5,793 nt of DNA from Flavobacteriales bacterium (GTDB taxonomy: Bacteria; Bacteroidota; Bacteroidia; Flavobacteriales_E; Vicingaceae): the NCBI GenBank assembly GCA_029262915.1, contig JAJCYN010000330.1, positions 1 through 5,793 of the forward strand, given 5' to 3'. Positions within the stretch are counted from its first letter, which is position 1, and the number at the start of each line of letters is the position of its first letter. The notes below the pieces were generated by a model. The model ran no database searches. It was not told the origin of the DNA and saw only the letters and a list, made by a program, of their open reading frames with translations. The position numbers were made by a program, and so were the translations under genes. Positions 5,054 through 5,793 of the stretch are shown here, in pieces.

Positions 5054-5716
5054 ATGATTGCCTCAGAATTAATATCTTATGATATCCCACCTTTAAAACT
5101 TTCAGATACGGGAGCTAAAGCGTTAGATTGGATGGAAGAATTTAAGACTCCAGAATTGCCAGTTGTAGATGGAAATAATTATATTGGATTAATTAGTGAG
5201 TCAGAAGTTTTAGATAGAAATAATGTTGATGACATTATTGAAAAGTATAATTTAACATTTAAAAAACCTTTTGCATTACAGAGCCAACATTTGTTTGAAG
5301 TCATTTCTCTTATTGTTCAACAAGATATTAATTTACTTCCTGTTGTAGATCAAAATGAACAATATTTAGGGTTAATTACTACAAAAAAAATCATTCAATA
5401 TTTTTCACAAGTTGTTTCTGTAGCTAATGCTGGTAGTATATTAACATTAGAAGTAAATGTTAAAGACTATTCATTAGCAGAAATATCTAAAATGGTAGAA
5501 TCTGATGACGCTAAAATTTTGGCATCATTTATTACTTCACATGCAGATTCTAATAAATTAGAGGTTACATTAAAAATTAATAAAACAGAAATAAGTAGAA
5601 TACTGCACACTTTTGAACGATTTAATTATAAAATACTTGCATCATACAATGAAAGTGAATACCAAAAAGACCTTCAAGGAAGATATGATGAATTTATGCG
5701 TTTTTTAAACCCTTAA
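5054..5716 (+). CDS. CBS-domain pair protein with ACT-like C-terminal domain
   Basis: A 220-aa soluble cytoplasmic protein without signal peptide or membrane segment. CBS domain 1 covers about residues 1-56 (PELPVVDGNNYIGLISESEVL) and CBS domain 2 about 67-118 (FEVISLIVQQDINLLPVVDQ, then YLGLITTKKIIQYF). CBS pairs usually form a Bateman module that binds adenosine nucleotides. Residues about 128-197 have the beta-alpha-beta-beta-alpha-beta spacing of an ACT-like domain (ILTLEVNVKDYSLAEISKMV, LEVTLKINKTEISRILHTF), giving an AcuB-like layout. A ligand-sensing role is inferred; the ligand and partner are unknown. The ATG at 5054 is preferred over a TTG at 4979, because that TTG would overlap the pdxJ start, precede the predicted promoter and add 25 residues not needed by the domain. 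In many Flavobacteriia I recall a CBS protein next to pdxJ and nadK; nadK is not directly downstream here. Confidence 0.85.
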   Translation: MIASELISYDIPPLKLSDTGAKALDWMEEFKTPELPVVDGNNYIGLISESEVLDRNNVDDIIEKYNLTFKKPFALQSQHLFEVISLIVQQDINLLPVVDQNEQYLGLITTKKIIQYFSQVVSVANAGSILTLEVNVKDYSLAEISKMVESDDAKILASFITSHADSNKLEVTLKINKTEISRILHTFERFNYKILASYNESEYQKDLQGRYDEFMRFLNP

Positions 5717-5717
5717 A

Positions 5718-5793
5718 ATGGTTGCCCAAATAGTAAAATTTTTACTCCTATTTTTTTTATTTTTCAGGTTGTGTTTAACTTCTTTTTCGCAGG
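5718..5793 (+). CDS. Start of an exported protein gene (3' end outside window)
   Basis: An ATG one base after the CBS-gene stop opens a frame to the window edge (25 complete codons). The visible residues are MVAQIVK, a strongly hydrophobic stretch of L and F, then RLCLTSFSQ, which is a typical Bacteroidota signal peptide ending in FSQ. The single-base gap suggests co-transcription and translational coupling with the CBS gene. The mature protein lies outside the window, so no function can be given. An outer-membrane or periplasmic protein is plausible, since envelope-assembly genes often lie near this locus in Flavobacteriia (recalled, not checked). Confidence 0.6.
   Translation, partial: MVAQIVKFLLLFFLFFRLCLTSFSQ

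Noticed and set aside
1..5793. Search by eye for tRNA, rRNA, CRISPR arrays, IS elements, riboswitches and toxin-antitoxin or defence genes
   Set aside because: No cloverleaf or CCA-type ends, no regularly spaced repeats, no transposase motifs and no long structured leaders (for example before metH, whose start is outside the window, or before pdxJ) were seen.

Overview
The window is AT-rich (roughly 30% G+C by eye, not counted) and reads as a chromosomal segment of a member of the Bacteroidota, most likely Flavobacteriales or a close relative. The evidence is Bacteroidota-type -7 promoter boxes (TAnnTTTG), no clear Shine-Dalgarno sites, signal peptides ending in FSQ/GQ, OmpA-like and PrcB-like envelope proteins, a Bacteroidota-style PdxJ, and an in-frame palindromic repeat that gives a TERSRS-type peptide.

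Layout, left to right. (1) Bases 2-1168 (+) are the 3' part of metH, covering the end of the cobalamin-binding domain and the whole AdoMet-binding reactivation domain; a strong hairpin terminator follows. (2) 1267-1605 (+) is a small exported protein of unknown function. (3) 1670-2911 (+) is an exported protein with a beta-rich N-terminal region, a regulatory-like middle domain and a C-terminal OmpA domain. It overlaps (4) tsaB (2877-3584, +), a subunit of the tRNA t6A machinery, by 35 bases. tsaB carries a small palindromic repeat as an in-frame insertion. (5) On the minus strand, running leftward from 4985, are pdxJ (vitamin B6 synthesis), a tiny lipoprotein gene of at most 50 codons with no ATG start (4094-4246), and a PrcB-like lipoprotein (3592-4086), which ends 7 bases from the convergent tsaB stop. 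(6) Divergent from pdxJ, 5054-5716 (+) encodes a two-CBS plus ACT-like protein. One base after its stop begins an exported protein (5718-end) that the window edge cuts off.

The genes do not form one pathway. The left half is a co-directional plus-strand run of a methionine-cycle enzyme, envelope proteins and a tRNA-modification gene. The right half is a divergent pair, pdxJ with its lipoproteins versus the CBS gene with an exported protein, sharing a 68-base intergenic region whose two predicted promoters face each other. I see no phage, transposase, CRISPR, tRNA or rRNA. The least expected items are the tiny lipoprotein gene without a normal start, the repeat inside tsaB, and two genes whose -7 box lies exactly five bases before the start codon, which suggests leaderless or nearly leaderless mRNAs.
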